From the NCBI GenBank assembly GCA_947623645.1, contig CANQHK010000006.1, positions 1-24,532 of the forward strand: a stretch of 24,532 nt of DNA. Direction: 5' to 3'. Made by a program: the position numbers and the translations under genes. Below, piece after piece: positions 1 to 6,760 of this stretch. Numbering within the stretch: the stretch's first letter is position 1; each line of letters begins with the position of its first letter. The notes beneath the pieces were generated by a model. The model did no database searches. It was not told where the DNA came from and saw only the letters and a list, made by a program, of their open reading frames with translations. Source of the DNA: an uncultured Bacilli bacterium. Lineage in GTDB: Bacteria; Bacillota_I; Bacilli_A; RF39; UBA660.

Positions 1-795
1 TTTAGAGTGGAAAGTAAATATTTTTAAGTAATCAATGACTTTTTCATCCTCAACATTAATCAAATATTGATACATTTCATAAGGACTCGTTTTTTCTTTA
101 TCGAGCCATAAAGCATTTCCTTCACTTTTCCCAAATTTTATTCCATCTTTGGTTGTAACAAGAGGCATCGTAAATCCGTAAACTTCTTCTCCGGTCTTCT
201 TTCTGATTAAATCAATTCCTGCTGTAATATTTCCCCATTGATCGGAACCTGCTACCTGCATTCTACAGTTTTTATTTTCATATAACCATAAAAAATCAAG
301 AGCTTGCATAATCATATAGGAAAACTCTGTATATGTAATTCCTGTTTCCAATCTTCTTCGAATAATATCTTTATCAAGCATATAATTAACATTAAAAAAT
401 TTCCCATAATCTCTTAAGAAATCAATAAAATTAATATCTTTTGACCAATCATAATTATTGACAACTTCAAATCCAAAAATTCTTTTTACTTGTTCTGTTA
501 ATTTTTCTATATTATGGTCAATCTCTTCATAACTTTTCATTTCTCTTTCAGCAGTTGGTCTAGGGTCTCCAATTCTGCCCGTCGCACCACCTATTAAAAG
601 GATAGGATTGTGCCCTCCATCTTTTAATCTTTTGGAAATTAAGAAGCTTGATAAATGTCCAAGATGTAAACTATCTGCTGTTGGATCTGTCCCAATATAG
701 AAAGTAAGTCCACCTTGATTTAACTTTTCTTCTAAATCGGGAGAAGAAATATCTTTGATTAACCCTCTCCATTTTAATTCTTCAAATAATGTCAT
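1..795 (-). CDS. tyrS: Tyrosyl-tRNA synthetase, N-terminal 265 residues (3' end outside window)
   Basis: Class I aminoacyl-tRNA synthetase that charges tRNA-Tyr in the cytoplasm. The frame is open to the first base of the window, so only the first 265 of an expected roughly 400-420 residues are present. Visible are the HIGH-type motif HLGHL (residues 44-48), the tyrosine/adenylate-binding stretch around QVAGSDQWGNI (180-190) and the KMSKS-type loop KFGKS (220-224), which complete the Rossmann catalytic domain. The missing part should hold the anticodon-binding and S4-like domains. The ATG at 793-795 is preceded by GAGGTGAAAG. A Tyr-specific T-box lies directly upstream, which fixes the amino acid independently of the protein sequence. 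The gene is single in its promoter unit but sits just downstream of the ytxH-type gene with no obvious terminator between. Confidence 0.97.
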   Translation of the reverse strand, partial: MTLFEELKWRGLIKDISSPDLEEKLNQGGLTFYIGTDPTADSLHLGHLSSFLISKRLKDGGHNPILLIGGATGRIGDPRPTAEREMKSYEEIDHNIEKLTEQVKRIFGFEVVNNYDWSKDINFIDFLRDYGKFFNVNYMLDKDIIRRRLETGITYTEFSYMIMQALDFLWLYENKNCRMQVAGSDQWGNITAGIDLIRKKTGEEVYGFTMPLVTTKDGIKFGKSEGNALWLDKEKTSPYEMYQYLINVEDEKVIDYLKIFTFHSK

Positions 796-812
796 TCTTT
801 CACCTCACAATT

Positions 813-872
813 AAAAAAATTCTAATATACAGGGACGACTCTATCGTGGTACCACCCTGCTTCTTAGAATTT
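813..872 (-). terminator. T-box-controlled intrinsic terminator before tyrS
   Basis: On the minus strand AAATTCTAA (864-872) can pair with TTAGAATTT (817-825), and the inner CAGGG can pair with CCCTG. A run of T follows (813-819). The 5' arm includes sequence next to the T-box, so terminator and antiterminator are mutually exclusive, as expected for a transcriptional T-box. Confidence 0.9.
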
Positions 873-1015
873 CTAACTCTTCTTGATAACGGATTTTTCC
901 GATTTAACTCTAGAACGTGTATTTTCCCATAAGAAATTCATTTATTTTCACCAACCATAAACTCTCTTTTTAAACTTTCTTATCGTACTATTCGTTCCGT
1001 CTTCGTTAAATAACA
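813..1015 (-). promoter_or_regulatory. Tyrosine-responsive T-box leader of tyrS
   Basis: Read on the minus strand, the leader carries the T-box core AGGGTGGTACCACG (845-858). A Stem I closed by GAACG/CGTTC carries the AGTA bulge motif on its 5' side and GGGAAAATACA on its 3' side. This places the specifier codon UAC (Tyr) at 919-921, followed by the usual purine. Uncharged tRNA-Tyr would pair with UAC and, through its acceptor end, with the T-box bulge, stabilising the antiterminator and allowing tyrS transcription. An AGAGAG element and a GGTTGGTG apical segment are also present in the expected order. Confidence 0.95.
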
Positions 1016-1020
1016 GTTTT

Positions 1021-1049
1021 ATTTTAACAAAACTTTTCTTTTTTGACAA
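1021..1049 (-). promoter_or_regulatory. sigma-A promoter of tyrS
   Basis: Minus-strand -35 TTGTCA (1044-1049), 17-bp spacer and -10 TAAAAT (1021-1026), placing the transcript start near 1014, just before the T-box Stem I. The -35 lies only six bases after the stop codon of the upstream gene. Confidence 0.8.
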
Positions 1050-1054
1050 GCAAA

Positions 1055-1510
1055 TTAATCTTCTTTCTTTTTTGATTTTTGAGATTTTTTTGCTTTTTTG
1101 TCAGCTTCTTCTAGTTTGTTCAAAACTTCACTGACAACGTCAATTGATTTTTCTCTTACTTCATTAGCAGCATTCTCTAAAACTGGAGTTCCTTTTTCTA
1201 CTGCTAAATCTACTAATTCTTGGCATTTATCTAAAATATCTTGCCCTTTTTTCTTAGCAATTTTTAGAACTTTTTCTTTGTCTAAATCTTCAAGTTCTAC
1301 CCGAATTTCTTCGATTTTATCTTCTAGTTGAATGCGAATTTCATCAAAATCGATTTCTTTTGCTTTTTTGGTTAAATCATCCAATTTTACTTTTAGTTGT
1401 TTTCTTGTTACTTCTCCTTTTTCAGGGGCAAACAAAACTCCTAGTCCTGCACCTACTAATGCTCCTAGTGCGAATTTTCCAATTCCACTAGATTTCTTTT
1501 TTTCACTCAT
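1055..1510 (-). CDS. YtxH-domain protein (151 aa)
   Basis: Small envelope-associated protein of the YtxH family, often linked to general stress in Bacilli; the molecular function is not known. Residues about 8-30 are a Gly/Ala/Leu-rich hydrophobic segment (KFALGALVGAGLGVLFAPEKG), the family hallmark, where a short membrane segment runs into APEKG. The rest is a long charged helical region, probably coiled coil, with a Lys-rich tail. The start chosen is the ATG at 1508-1510 (MSEKKKSSG), preceded by AAGGAGATGG. A longer frame exists to 1585, but its extra 25 residues are basic junk overlapping the upstream gene. The gene overlaps the DUF948 gene by 8 nt (ATGAGTGA), which indicates translational coupling. 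It is the last gene of the 3540-1055 operon. Confidence 0.85.
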   Translation of the reverse strand: MSEKKKSSGIGKFALGALVGAGLGVLFAPEKGEVTRKQLKVKLDDLTKKAKEIDFDEIRIQLEDKIEEIRVELEDLDKEKVLKIAKKKGQDILDKCQELVDLAVEKGTPVLENAANEVREKSIDVVSEVLNKLEEADKKAKKSQKSKKKED

Positions 1511-1805
1511 CTTCTTCCATCTCCTTTTTTCTTTTAGTTTTCTTTTTCTTTGAAAATATTTTGGATACTCCTGTAACAATACCATCTACCAAACTATCAC
1601 TTAAATAAGAAAGTGTGTCGGTCACTGTATCGATGATATGAAACATTCCATTTAGGGAATTGGATTTTCTTTCAATATCATCTAAGACTACGTTGGCTCT
1701 ATTAATTGTATCGATTAACTTAATTCCTAAGATAATCAAAATAATTAAAAGAATAATTCCAAGTACAGACAGTGTAACAGATAATACAAACATCAATGCA
1801 TCCAT
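1503..1805 (-). CDS. DUF948-type (YtxG-like) membrane protein, 100 aa
   Basis: Short protein with one N-terminal transmembrane helix (residues about 4-30, very rich in Leu/Ile/Val) followed by an amphipathic helical segment (INRANVVLDDIERKSNSL) and a Lys-rich C-terminus. This is the layout of DUF948/YtxG proteins, which commonly sit beside YtxH as here. The function is unknown; a membrane-tethered partner of the YtxH protein is inference from gene order. The ATG at 1803-1805 follows AAAGGAGGG, which overlaps the stop of the preceding gene (3 bp between genes). It ends with TGA, one of the clear TGA stops that exclude a mycoplasma-type code. Confidence 0.8.
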   Translation of the reverse strand: MDALMFVLSVTLSVLGIILLIILIILGIKLIDTINRANVVLDDIERKSNSLNGMFHIIDTVTDTLSYLSDSLVDGIVTGVSKIFSKKKKTKRKKEMEEDE

Positions 1806-1808
1806 TTT

Positions 1809-2864
1809 CTATCCCTCCTTTTCTTCATACATTGAATCGATTAAATCAAATAAATTATCTTCCAAAGAAGAATTTTCTACGTTTTCTTCCTCTTCTTTGC
1901 TTTCTTCTTTTGGTTTTTCTTCTACGACTTCTTCCATTTCAATATCTTTTGGTGGTCTAGAAACTCGACGTCCTGTTGCACGTTCTAATTTTGCATCTTT
2001 GTAGTCTATATTATATTCTAAACCTAAATCCTGAAAATATTCCTCGGCATCTTGTAAAGTTACTTTATCAACAGATGGTACCGTTTCTTCTTCGGTCATA
2101 TCATAAAGAAGGTTGTCCTCGATTTCCAAATCTTTTTCTTCTTGGTTTTCCTCATCTTGAATACTTTCTTGTGTTGAAGTAAGTCCAAAATCTCCTGCTA
2201 AAGATCCAAAAGCTTTTTCTCTTACGGAATCCAAATCGACATGCTTTCTAGAAACATAACTACTTGGTTTATTTTCTTTTTTATCGATAACTTCATCTTT
2301 GGTATAATTTTTATCTAAGATTCCATAGATTGGAGAAATAATTGGAGTTGGTTTAAATCCGGTTTTCGATTCTTTCGAATAGGCATTCGAATAAGCGCTA
2401 TCACTGGACTTATAACTAGGATTATCATAGATTTTTGATGAGGTTTTTGTTTCTTCTTTAACTTCTACTTCTTCATGATGCTCTACCTTTTCTTCTTTTG
2501 GAGGATGTTTTTCCTCTTTATAAGGTTCATTTGTAAAATCCAAAAAGTCCACATCATCAAAATATCCAAAGCTTGGTTTATCTACATCCTTTTCTATTAC
2601 AGGATCGATTTCTTCTACGTGGATTTTTTCTTTTTTTACTTCCTCTTTAGGAGGAATTTCCCAATCCAAATCGACTGTATCTTCATCTTCTATTTCTTCT
2701 TTTTTTGTAGGTTTGATTCTTTCTACAGTTGGTCTTTTATTTTCTACCTTTTTAAAAAGATTTTCTTTTGGTTTTTCTGGTTCTTTTTTCTTTTTTGGTT
2801 TTTCTTCTACTTCGACATATTCTTCTTCAAAAAAAGTATTTTTTAATTTTTCAAAAATTCCCAT
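1809..2864 (-). CDS. Long acidic, low-complexity protein with SepF-like N-terminus (351 aa)
   Basis: I do not recognise a full-length family. The first residues (MGIFEKLKNTFFEEEYVE) resemble the amphipathic membrane-binding helix that begins SepF cell-division proteins, but the conserved SepF core domain is not visible. Residues about 20-270 are Glu/Lys/Ser-rich and presumably disordered (many EEKP, KKEE and KEEV runs). A short ordered-looking segment lies at about 268-306 (DAEEYFQDLGLEYNIDYKDA, then ATGRRVSRPP), followed by an acidic tail ending DLIDSMYEEKEG. The ATG at 2862-2864 is one base after the stop of the lipoprotein gene. A peripheral membrane scaffold acting with the DUF948 and YtxH proteins is a guess from context. 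Confidence 0.7.
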   Translation of the reverse strand: MGIFEKLKNTFFEEEYVEVEEKPKKKKEPEKPKENLFKKVENKRPTVERIKPTKKEEIEDEDTVDLDWEIPPKEEVKKEKIHVEEIDPVIEKDVDKPSFGYFDDVDFLDFTNEPYKEEKHPPKEEKVEHHEEVEVKEETKTSSKIYDNPSYKSSDSAYSNAYSKESKTGFKPTPIISPIYGILDKNYTKDEVIDKKENKPSSYVSRKHVDLDSVREKAFGSLAGDFGLTSTQESIQDEENQEEKDLEIEDNLLYDMTEEETVPSVDKVTLQDAEEYFQDLGLEYNIDYKDAKLERATGRRVSRPPKDIEMEEVVEEKPKEESKEEEENVENSSLEDNLFDLIDSMYEEKEG

Positions 2865-2865
2865 G

Positions 2866-3540
2866 TTATCTCTCCTCGCCCTCTATAATCTCGATTGAGT
2901 CTTCATCTTTAATATCTCCCTCATAATCCTCATACAACTGATTATAATCAAAGTCCAAGTAATCTCCTGGGGTTGCATCCTCTTTTGGTGTTAAAATATC
3001 AAACTTTTCTTCGGAGTAGTTTAATGCATTTTCTCCAATTAAACTTTCTAGAATTGCATCATGATAATGAACACTTGATAAAATAAGAGCCATCTGATAA
3101 ATTGCATCATTCATATTTTCTTCTTCAACAAAGGCTTCGATCTTTGCATAATGATACATAAATTCTACAAAGTATAATTCTTTCACTTTGGTTACTTCTA
3201 GATATCCAAAATTTCCATGATAATCTATTTTTTTAGAATAGTAACTATCCTTGCTCACTTCAAAGGCATTTTCTTGTTTGTGATAATAGGAAATGACATC
3301 TACATATAAATAGAAATTCATTCCATTATATCGAATGATTGAATTTGTCTCTTTTTTTTCTTTTAAAGCTGCACCCTTGGGTAAGTAGTAATAGTATCCA
3401 TCTAAAGATACATTATGAAGTTTCGTATTGTACCCTAAAACTTGATATACTGTATCTATATAAGAGGTATATTCCATTTTTTCAATGCTACACCCCGTAA
3501 GAAGTACAAGTAAAGTGAGTAAACATAATATTTTTTTCAT
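2866..3540 (-). CDS. Predicted lipoprotein of unknown function (224 aa)
   Basis: Clear lipoprotein signal peptide: basic start MKK, hydrophobic core, and lipobox LLTGC with the lipidated Cys at residue 17. The mature part is Tyr-rich (for example DGYYYYLPKG and YVDVISYYHK) and ends in a very acidic tail from about residue 185 (DFDYNQLYEDYEGDIKDEDS). No enzymatic motif is recognised. It is the first gene of the four-gene minus-strand operon running to 1055; the next gene starts one base after its stop. The ATG follows AGGTGA (3544-3549) and a TATAAT box. A role outside the membrane, coupled to the cytoplasmic acidic protein encoded next, is inference only. Confidence 0.75.
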   Translation of the reverse strand: MKKILCLLTLLVLLTGCSIEKMEYTSYIDTVYQVLGYNTKLHNVSLDGYYYYLPKGAALKEKKETNSIIRYNGMNFYLYVDVISYYHKQENAFEVSKDSYYSKKIDYHGNFGYLEVTKVKELYFVEFMYHYAKIEAFVEEENMNDAIYQMALILSSVHYHDAILESLIGENALNYSEEKFDILTPKEDATPGDYLDFDYNQLYEDYEGDIKDEDSIEIIEGEER

Positions 3541-3560
3541 ATTTCACCTACTCTTATAAC

Positions 3561-3589
3561 ATTATAACAAACTTTTCTAAAAATAGGAA
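3561..3589 (-). promoter_or_regulatory. Promoter of the lipoprotein/YtxH operon
   Basis: Minus-strand -10 TATAAT at 3561-3566 with a weak -35 (TTCCTA, 3584-3589) at 17 bp. It gives a leader of about 13 bases with the AGGTGA ribosome site. Confidence 0.6.
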
Positions 3590-3764
3590 GACCTTATTTT
3601 GATTTTTAAAAATGGTCTTTTCCAAACTATAAACAAAAAACTTTTATGGAATTCAATGGTGAATAAAAGAAGCCTCATGACTTCTCCCTTTTATTGGACA
3701 TTTTTCTCATAGAACTCAACAATTGTTGCATCATTTTATACAAAAGATTATGGAATAAAAGAAA

Positions 3765-4298
3765 TTATTCGTATTGAATTGTTTTTATAATTTCGATTCC
3801 TTCTTCTGCTTCTTCATTGCTTAAACCTATATTGTACGAAAATAAATGTTCTTCGTTATCAATCTGAATAAACTCCCATGGAGAATTTTCTCCATGATAA
3901 TATCCTACTGTTGCTTCTTTTTGATTCTTTAATTTTATATTTTCTGTAGTAAGTCCTGTACCACAAACTCCAACAGCTTTTTTATTTTTACTTAAAGATA
4001 TATATTTTTCTTTATTTTTTGTTTCTGGATAAAGATGAATTTCATAGATTATATCCTCCTTATCAGAAGAAACTTTTTCATAATCCCAAGATTCTGGTAT
4101 TTGAACAGAAATTTTTTGCTCATCATCTAAGTAAGCTATTTTTTCAAAATTACCGTTTTCTTTCTTTTCTGCTTCGATGGTTTCTTTTTTAATTGGTTCT
4201 TGCGATTTTTGACGCAAACTCATGAAACCTGTTGTACTAATAACTCCTACTACAATTGCTGTAATAAAGACGAAGATTATTTTACTTTTACTTTTCAT
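3765..4298 (-). CDS. Membrane-anchored extracellular protein, unknown (177 aa)
   Basis: One N-terminal transmembrane or signal-anchor helix (residues about 6-27, IIFVFITAIVVGVISTTGF), then a charged linker and a mixed alpha/beta domain of about 120 residues. That domain contains QISV-type strands, IPESWDYEKV, HLYPETKNKEKY and a lone Cys in AVGVCGTGL. The IPESW(D/E)Y beginning is reminiscent of small extracytoplasmic domains in Bacillota that monitor the envelope, but I cannot name the family. The ATG at 4296-4298 follows AAAGGAGAAAAAA. It is transcribed alone: 224 bp separate it from the downstream operon, and an extended -10 lies 110 bp upstream. Confidence 0.7.
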   Translation of the reverse strand: MKSKSKIIFVFITAIVVGVISTTGFMSLRQKSQEPIKKETIEAEKKENGNFEKIAYLDDEQKISVQIPESWDYEKVSSDKEDIIYEIHLYPETKNKEKYISLSKNKKAVGVCGTGLTTENIKLKNQKEATVGYYHGENSPWEFIQIDNEEHLFSYNIGLSNEEAEEGIEIIKTIQYE

Positions 4299-4406
4299 TT
4301 TTTTCTCCTTTATTTACCATTATATTAATATTATTGATAGGAATATAAAAATTTATGAATTTCTAATTTTTTTATTAAGTTCATCCTATTTTCTTTGTTG
4401 CCTTTA

Positions 4407-4415
4407 TTATACCAT
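4407..4415 (-). promoter_or_regulatory. Extended -10 promoter candidate for the 3765-4298 gene
   Basis: Minus-strand TGGTATAAT (TGn plus TATAAT), with no convincing -35. It would give a leader of about 100 nt. A second TATAAT (4319-4324) lies close to the start codon as an alternative. Confidence 0.4.
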
Positions 4416-4449
4416 GACTTTCTATAAAGAAAAAGCTATTTCTGTATTT

Positions 4450-5085
4450 CTATTTATTTATTTTTTTAAAATGCGCATAATAGATAGGAAGACCTTTTTC
4501 ACAGAAACGATCTTCATATTCCGTTGATACATTCCAAGAAAGATCTTCTCTTCGATATAAATGAACCGAAAAATCTTCAAGATGCCATCCTGCATTTAGA
4601 AAAGATAAAAGAGAATACTCAAAAAAGTCGGCATTATCTGTCTTTTGCTCAATATTCCAAGAGTCTTTAAAAATCGTCGAATATTTTTCTAAAAAAGTAG
4701 GACTCGTAAGACGCCTTTCTGCATGTCTTTTCTTGGGCCACGGATCGGAAAAATTTAAATAAATTTTGGAAATTTCATGATCAAAAACCTGATCGATAAG
4801 ATTTGCATTCATTCGAATAAAACGAAGATTGGGTAAGAATTCTATTTTTTCAATGGCTCTTGCTAAAACACTATCATATTTTTCAATTCCAATAAAATTA
4901 ATTTCTGGATGCCTCTCCGCCATCTCTATTATAAACTTCCCTTTTCCCATACCGAGTTCGATATGAAGTTTCTGATGGTTTCCAAAAACTTTCCACCAAT
5001 TTCCTTTATAATCCATAAAATTCTCCACTAAAATTGGAGAATTTGCAAGAATTTGTTCTTTATTTTTTACATTTCTAAGTCTCAA
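4450..5085 (-). CDS. trmB: tRNA (guanine-N7-)-methyltransferase TrmB
   Basis: SAM-dependent enzyme that methylates N7 of G46 in the tRNA variable loop. The 211 residues match the family size. Visible are the N-terminal MRLRN signature, the SAM-binding motif ELGMGKGKF (43-51), the acidic loop IGIEKYDS (65-72) and the family-specific NFSDPWPKKRHAERRL (111-126), which holds catalytic and tRNA-binding residues. The start is TTG (5083-5085): it gives the conserved MR-R beginning and is preceded by GGTGAT. It is monocistronic and divergent from the small gene at 5145, with both promoters in a 59-bp gap. Confidence 0.95.
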   Translation of the reverse strand: MRLRNVKNKEQILANSPILVENFMDYKGNWWKVFGNHQKLHIELGMGKGKFIIEMAERHPEINFIGIEKYDSVLARAIEKIEFLPNLRFIRMNANLIDQVFDHEISKIYLNFSDPWPKKRHAERRLTSPTFLEKYSTIFKDSWNIEQKTDNADFFEYSLLSFLNAGWHLEDFSVHLYRREDLSWNVSTEYEDRFCEKGLPIYYAHFKKINK

Positions 5086-5103
5086 AGAAAATCACCAAAT
5101 GGT

Positions 5104-5120
5104 ATTATAACACATATAAT
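5104..5120. promoter_or_regulatory. Overlapping divergent promoters, trmB and 5145 gene
   Basis: A minus-strand TATAAT (5104-5109) faces trmB, and a plus-strand TATAAT (5115-5120) faces the small gene, only 5 bp apart. The -35 regions are weak on both sides. Transcription from the two is likely to be mutually exclusive. Confidence 0.5.
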
Positions 5121-5144
5121 AGAATAAATAAAGGAGGAATAAGC

Positions 5145-5387
5145 GTGAATAATCAAGGAGAATTTGGAAATCAAAATTTTAATCCTAATTTGCCACCTGT
5201 TATAAATCCAGCATGGAATCCGAATAATTGGAATCAACAACAATCGATTCGAAATTTAGAAAATCGTGTAACAAGATTAGAGCGAGAAGTCCAAAGATTA
5301 AACAATCGCGTCAACCGGATCGAACAAAATATGCCTTGGAGAGTTGAAAACAACACGTATCAAAAAGATAGCTATAATATGATGTAA
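5145..5387 (+). CDS. Small Asn/Gln-rich coiled-coil protein (80 aa)
   Basis: Unrecognised small protein. The first 33 residues are Asn/Pro/Gln-rich and Trp-containing (FNPNLPPVINPAWNPNNWN). Residues about 34-66 form a strongly predicted coiled coil (IRNLENRVTRLEREVQRLNN), and a short polar tail ends in MM. There is no signal peptide or Cys. The start is GTG at 5145-5147 after a very strong AAGGAGGAATAAGC site, and an intrinsic terminator follows immediately, so it is a well-formed single-gene unit and not a chance frame. The composition resembles some spore or envelope structural peptides of Bacillota, but no function can be assigned. Confidence 0.75.
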   Translation: MNNQGEFGNQNFNPNLPPVINPAWNPNNWNQQQSIRNLENRVTRLEREVQRLNNRVNRIEQNMPWRVENNTYQKDSYNMM

Positions 5388-5415
5388 TCACCAAATAAAG
5401 GTGATTTTTTCTTTT
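5386..5415 (+). terminator. Intrinsic terminator of the 5145 gene
   Basis: AATCACC (5386-5392) pairs with GGTGATT (5400-5406) around a 7-nt loop, followed by TTTTTTCTTTT. The stem begins inside the stop codon. Confidence 0.85.
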
Positions 5416-5434
5416 CATTTCGAAGATTTATGGG

Positions 5435-5452
5435 TATAATAGTAGTAGGAGG
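5435..5452 (+). promoter_or_regulatory. -10 box and ribosome site of the femAB pair
   Basis: TATAAT at 5435-5440 with a poor -35 (TTTCAT, about 5416). AGGAGG (5447-5452) lies 12 bases before the ATG at 5465, a slightly long spacing. Confidence 0.5.
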
Positions 5453-5464
5453 AAATGGATAAAG

Positions 5465-6760
5465 ATGGAATGGATAGAAAACATAGAAAAACAAGAATAC
5501 GATCAATTTGTAGAACACCATGAAAAAAGGCATTTTTTACAAAGTTATGATTGGGGGTATTTTGCATCCCTTGAAAAAAATTTAACTCCTCACTACGTTG
5601 GATTAAAAGAAAATAATAAAATTATTGCAGCAACTCTTCTTTTAGAAAAAAAATTGCCTTTAAAAAAGAGTTACTTATATGCCCCTCGAGGATTTGTTAT
5701 CGATTTTAAAAACGAAGAACTTTTGACGCGTTTTACAAAAGAAGTCAAGGAATTTGCTAAAAGAAGAAAAGCCATCTTTGTAAAAATTGACCCTGATTTA
5801 GTTATTCATCGGACAAACTATTTAGAAGAAGAACAAGCTCCTCAAGTAGAAAAAGAAAAAATGATGGAGATATTAAAAAAGTTAGGATTTAAACATCTCG
5901 GATTTACCAAAAATTTTGAAACTACCCAACCCCGTTATTCGTTTCGTATCGACATGACTCTTCCTTTAGAAGAAATCTACGAGCACTTTTCTAAAACAAC
6001 CAAGCAAAGAATCAAAAAAGCAGAAGATTTAGAAGTGGAGGTAGAACTTGGAACTAAAGAAGATTTAAAAGAGTTTTACAAATTGATGCGTTTAACAGAA
6101 AATAGAAAAGATTTTGTAACGCACGAGCTTCGCTATTATGAAACTTTATATGATATCTTTCATAAAGAAGAAAAATGTAATCTGTTTATTGGAAAAGTAA
6201 ATATTGAGAAAATGCTAGAAAAAAAAGAAGATGAATTAACTCCTATTGAAGACGAACTTCAAACTTTAGAAGCTCAAGAAAACAGAAGCAAATCCCAAAA
6301 TTCGAAAAAAAAGGAATTGGAAAAAAGACGGGACAAGCTAAAGAAAGATATTGAAGAGTTTGAAGAGGTTAAAAAAGAATATGGAAATACAATTATTTTA
6401 AATGGGCACTTTATTATTGAATATGGAGATATGGTTTGGGTTTTATATGCCGGTAACCACAATGTATTAACGGATACTTACGCAAATTATAAAACGTATT
6501 ATGAACATATCAAATACTATCATGATAAAGTACAAATCTATGATCAATTTGGAACAATTGGAGATTTAAGAAAGGAAAATCCTCTTCTTGGACTTCATGA
6601 ATTTAAAAAGAAGTTTGGAGGATATTATGTAGAATTCATTGGAGAATTTGATTTGATTATAAATCCTTTTTTCTATTTTCTATTTACTCGTCTTGTTCCA
6701 ATTTATAGAAATTTAATCAAAAATTTAGCCAAGAAAAAGAACAGGAGGAAGGAACAATGA
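5465..6760 (+). CDS. FemAB/FemX-family aminoacyl-tRNA-dependent peptidyltransferase, copy 1 (431 aa)
   Basis: Cytoplasmic enzyme family that transfers amino acids (Gly, Ala or Ser, according to species) from aminoacyl-tRNA to the Lys side chain of lipid II, building the interpeptide bridge. Two GNAT-like lobes are visible. The first contains FLQSYDWG (24-31) and YAPRGFVIDF (72-81). The second contains RKDFVTHELRYYETLYDIF (214-232) and ends with LHEFKKKFGGYYVEFIGEFD (377-396), the family C-terminal signature. Residues about 246-307 are the charged coiled-coil helical arm inserted in the second lobe, typical of FemA/FemX. The C-terminal tail is basic and may contact membrane. It overlaps the next femAB by 4 nt (ATGA). 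Substrate and position of the added residue cannot be read from sequence. Confidence 0.92.
   Translation: MEWIENIEKQEYDQFVEHHEKRHFLQSYDWGYFASLEKNLTPHYVGLKENNKIIAATLLLEKKLPLKKSYLYAPRGFVIDFKNEELLTRFTKEVKEFAKRRKAIFVKIDPDLVIHRTNYLEEEQAPQVEKEKMMEILKKLGFKHLGFTKNFETTQPRYSFRIDMTLPLEEIYEHFSKTTKQRIKKAEDLEVEVELGTKEDLKEFYKLMRLTENRKDFVTHELRYYETLYDIFHKEEKCNLFIGKVNIEKMLEKKEDELTPIEDELQTLEAQENRSKSQNSKKKELEKRRDKLKKDIEEFEEVKKEYGNTIILNGHFIIEYGDMVWVLYAGNHNVLTDTYANYKTYYEHIKYYHDKVQIYDQFGTIGDLRKENPLLGLHEFKKKFGGYYVEFIGEFDLIINPFFYFLFTRLVPIYRNLIKNLAKKKNRRKEQ

Noticed and set aside
1660..2004. 114-codon Ser-rich frame on the plus strand
   Set aside because: Antisense to the DUF948 and acidic-protein genes, with composition explained by their codons and no start signal.
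2475..2846. 123-codon Phe-rich frame on the plus strand
   Set aside because: It is the antisense of the Glu/Lys-rich repeats of the acidic protein gene; no ribosome site, and poly-Phe composition is an artefact of GAA/AAA codons read in reverse.
1809..2864. Full SepF assignment for the acidic protein
   Set aside because: Only the first roughly 18 residues resemble SepF; the conserved SepF core and length do not fit.
3655..3705. Hairpin AATAAAAG...CTTTTATT between the lipoprotein operon and the 3765 gene
   Set aside because: Stem is interrupted by a 4-nt bulge and no T run follows on either strand, so a terminator call is not supported.
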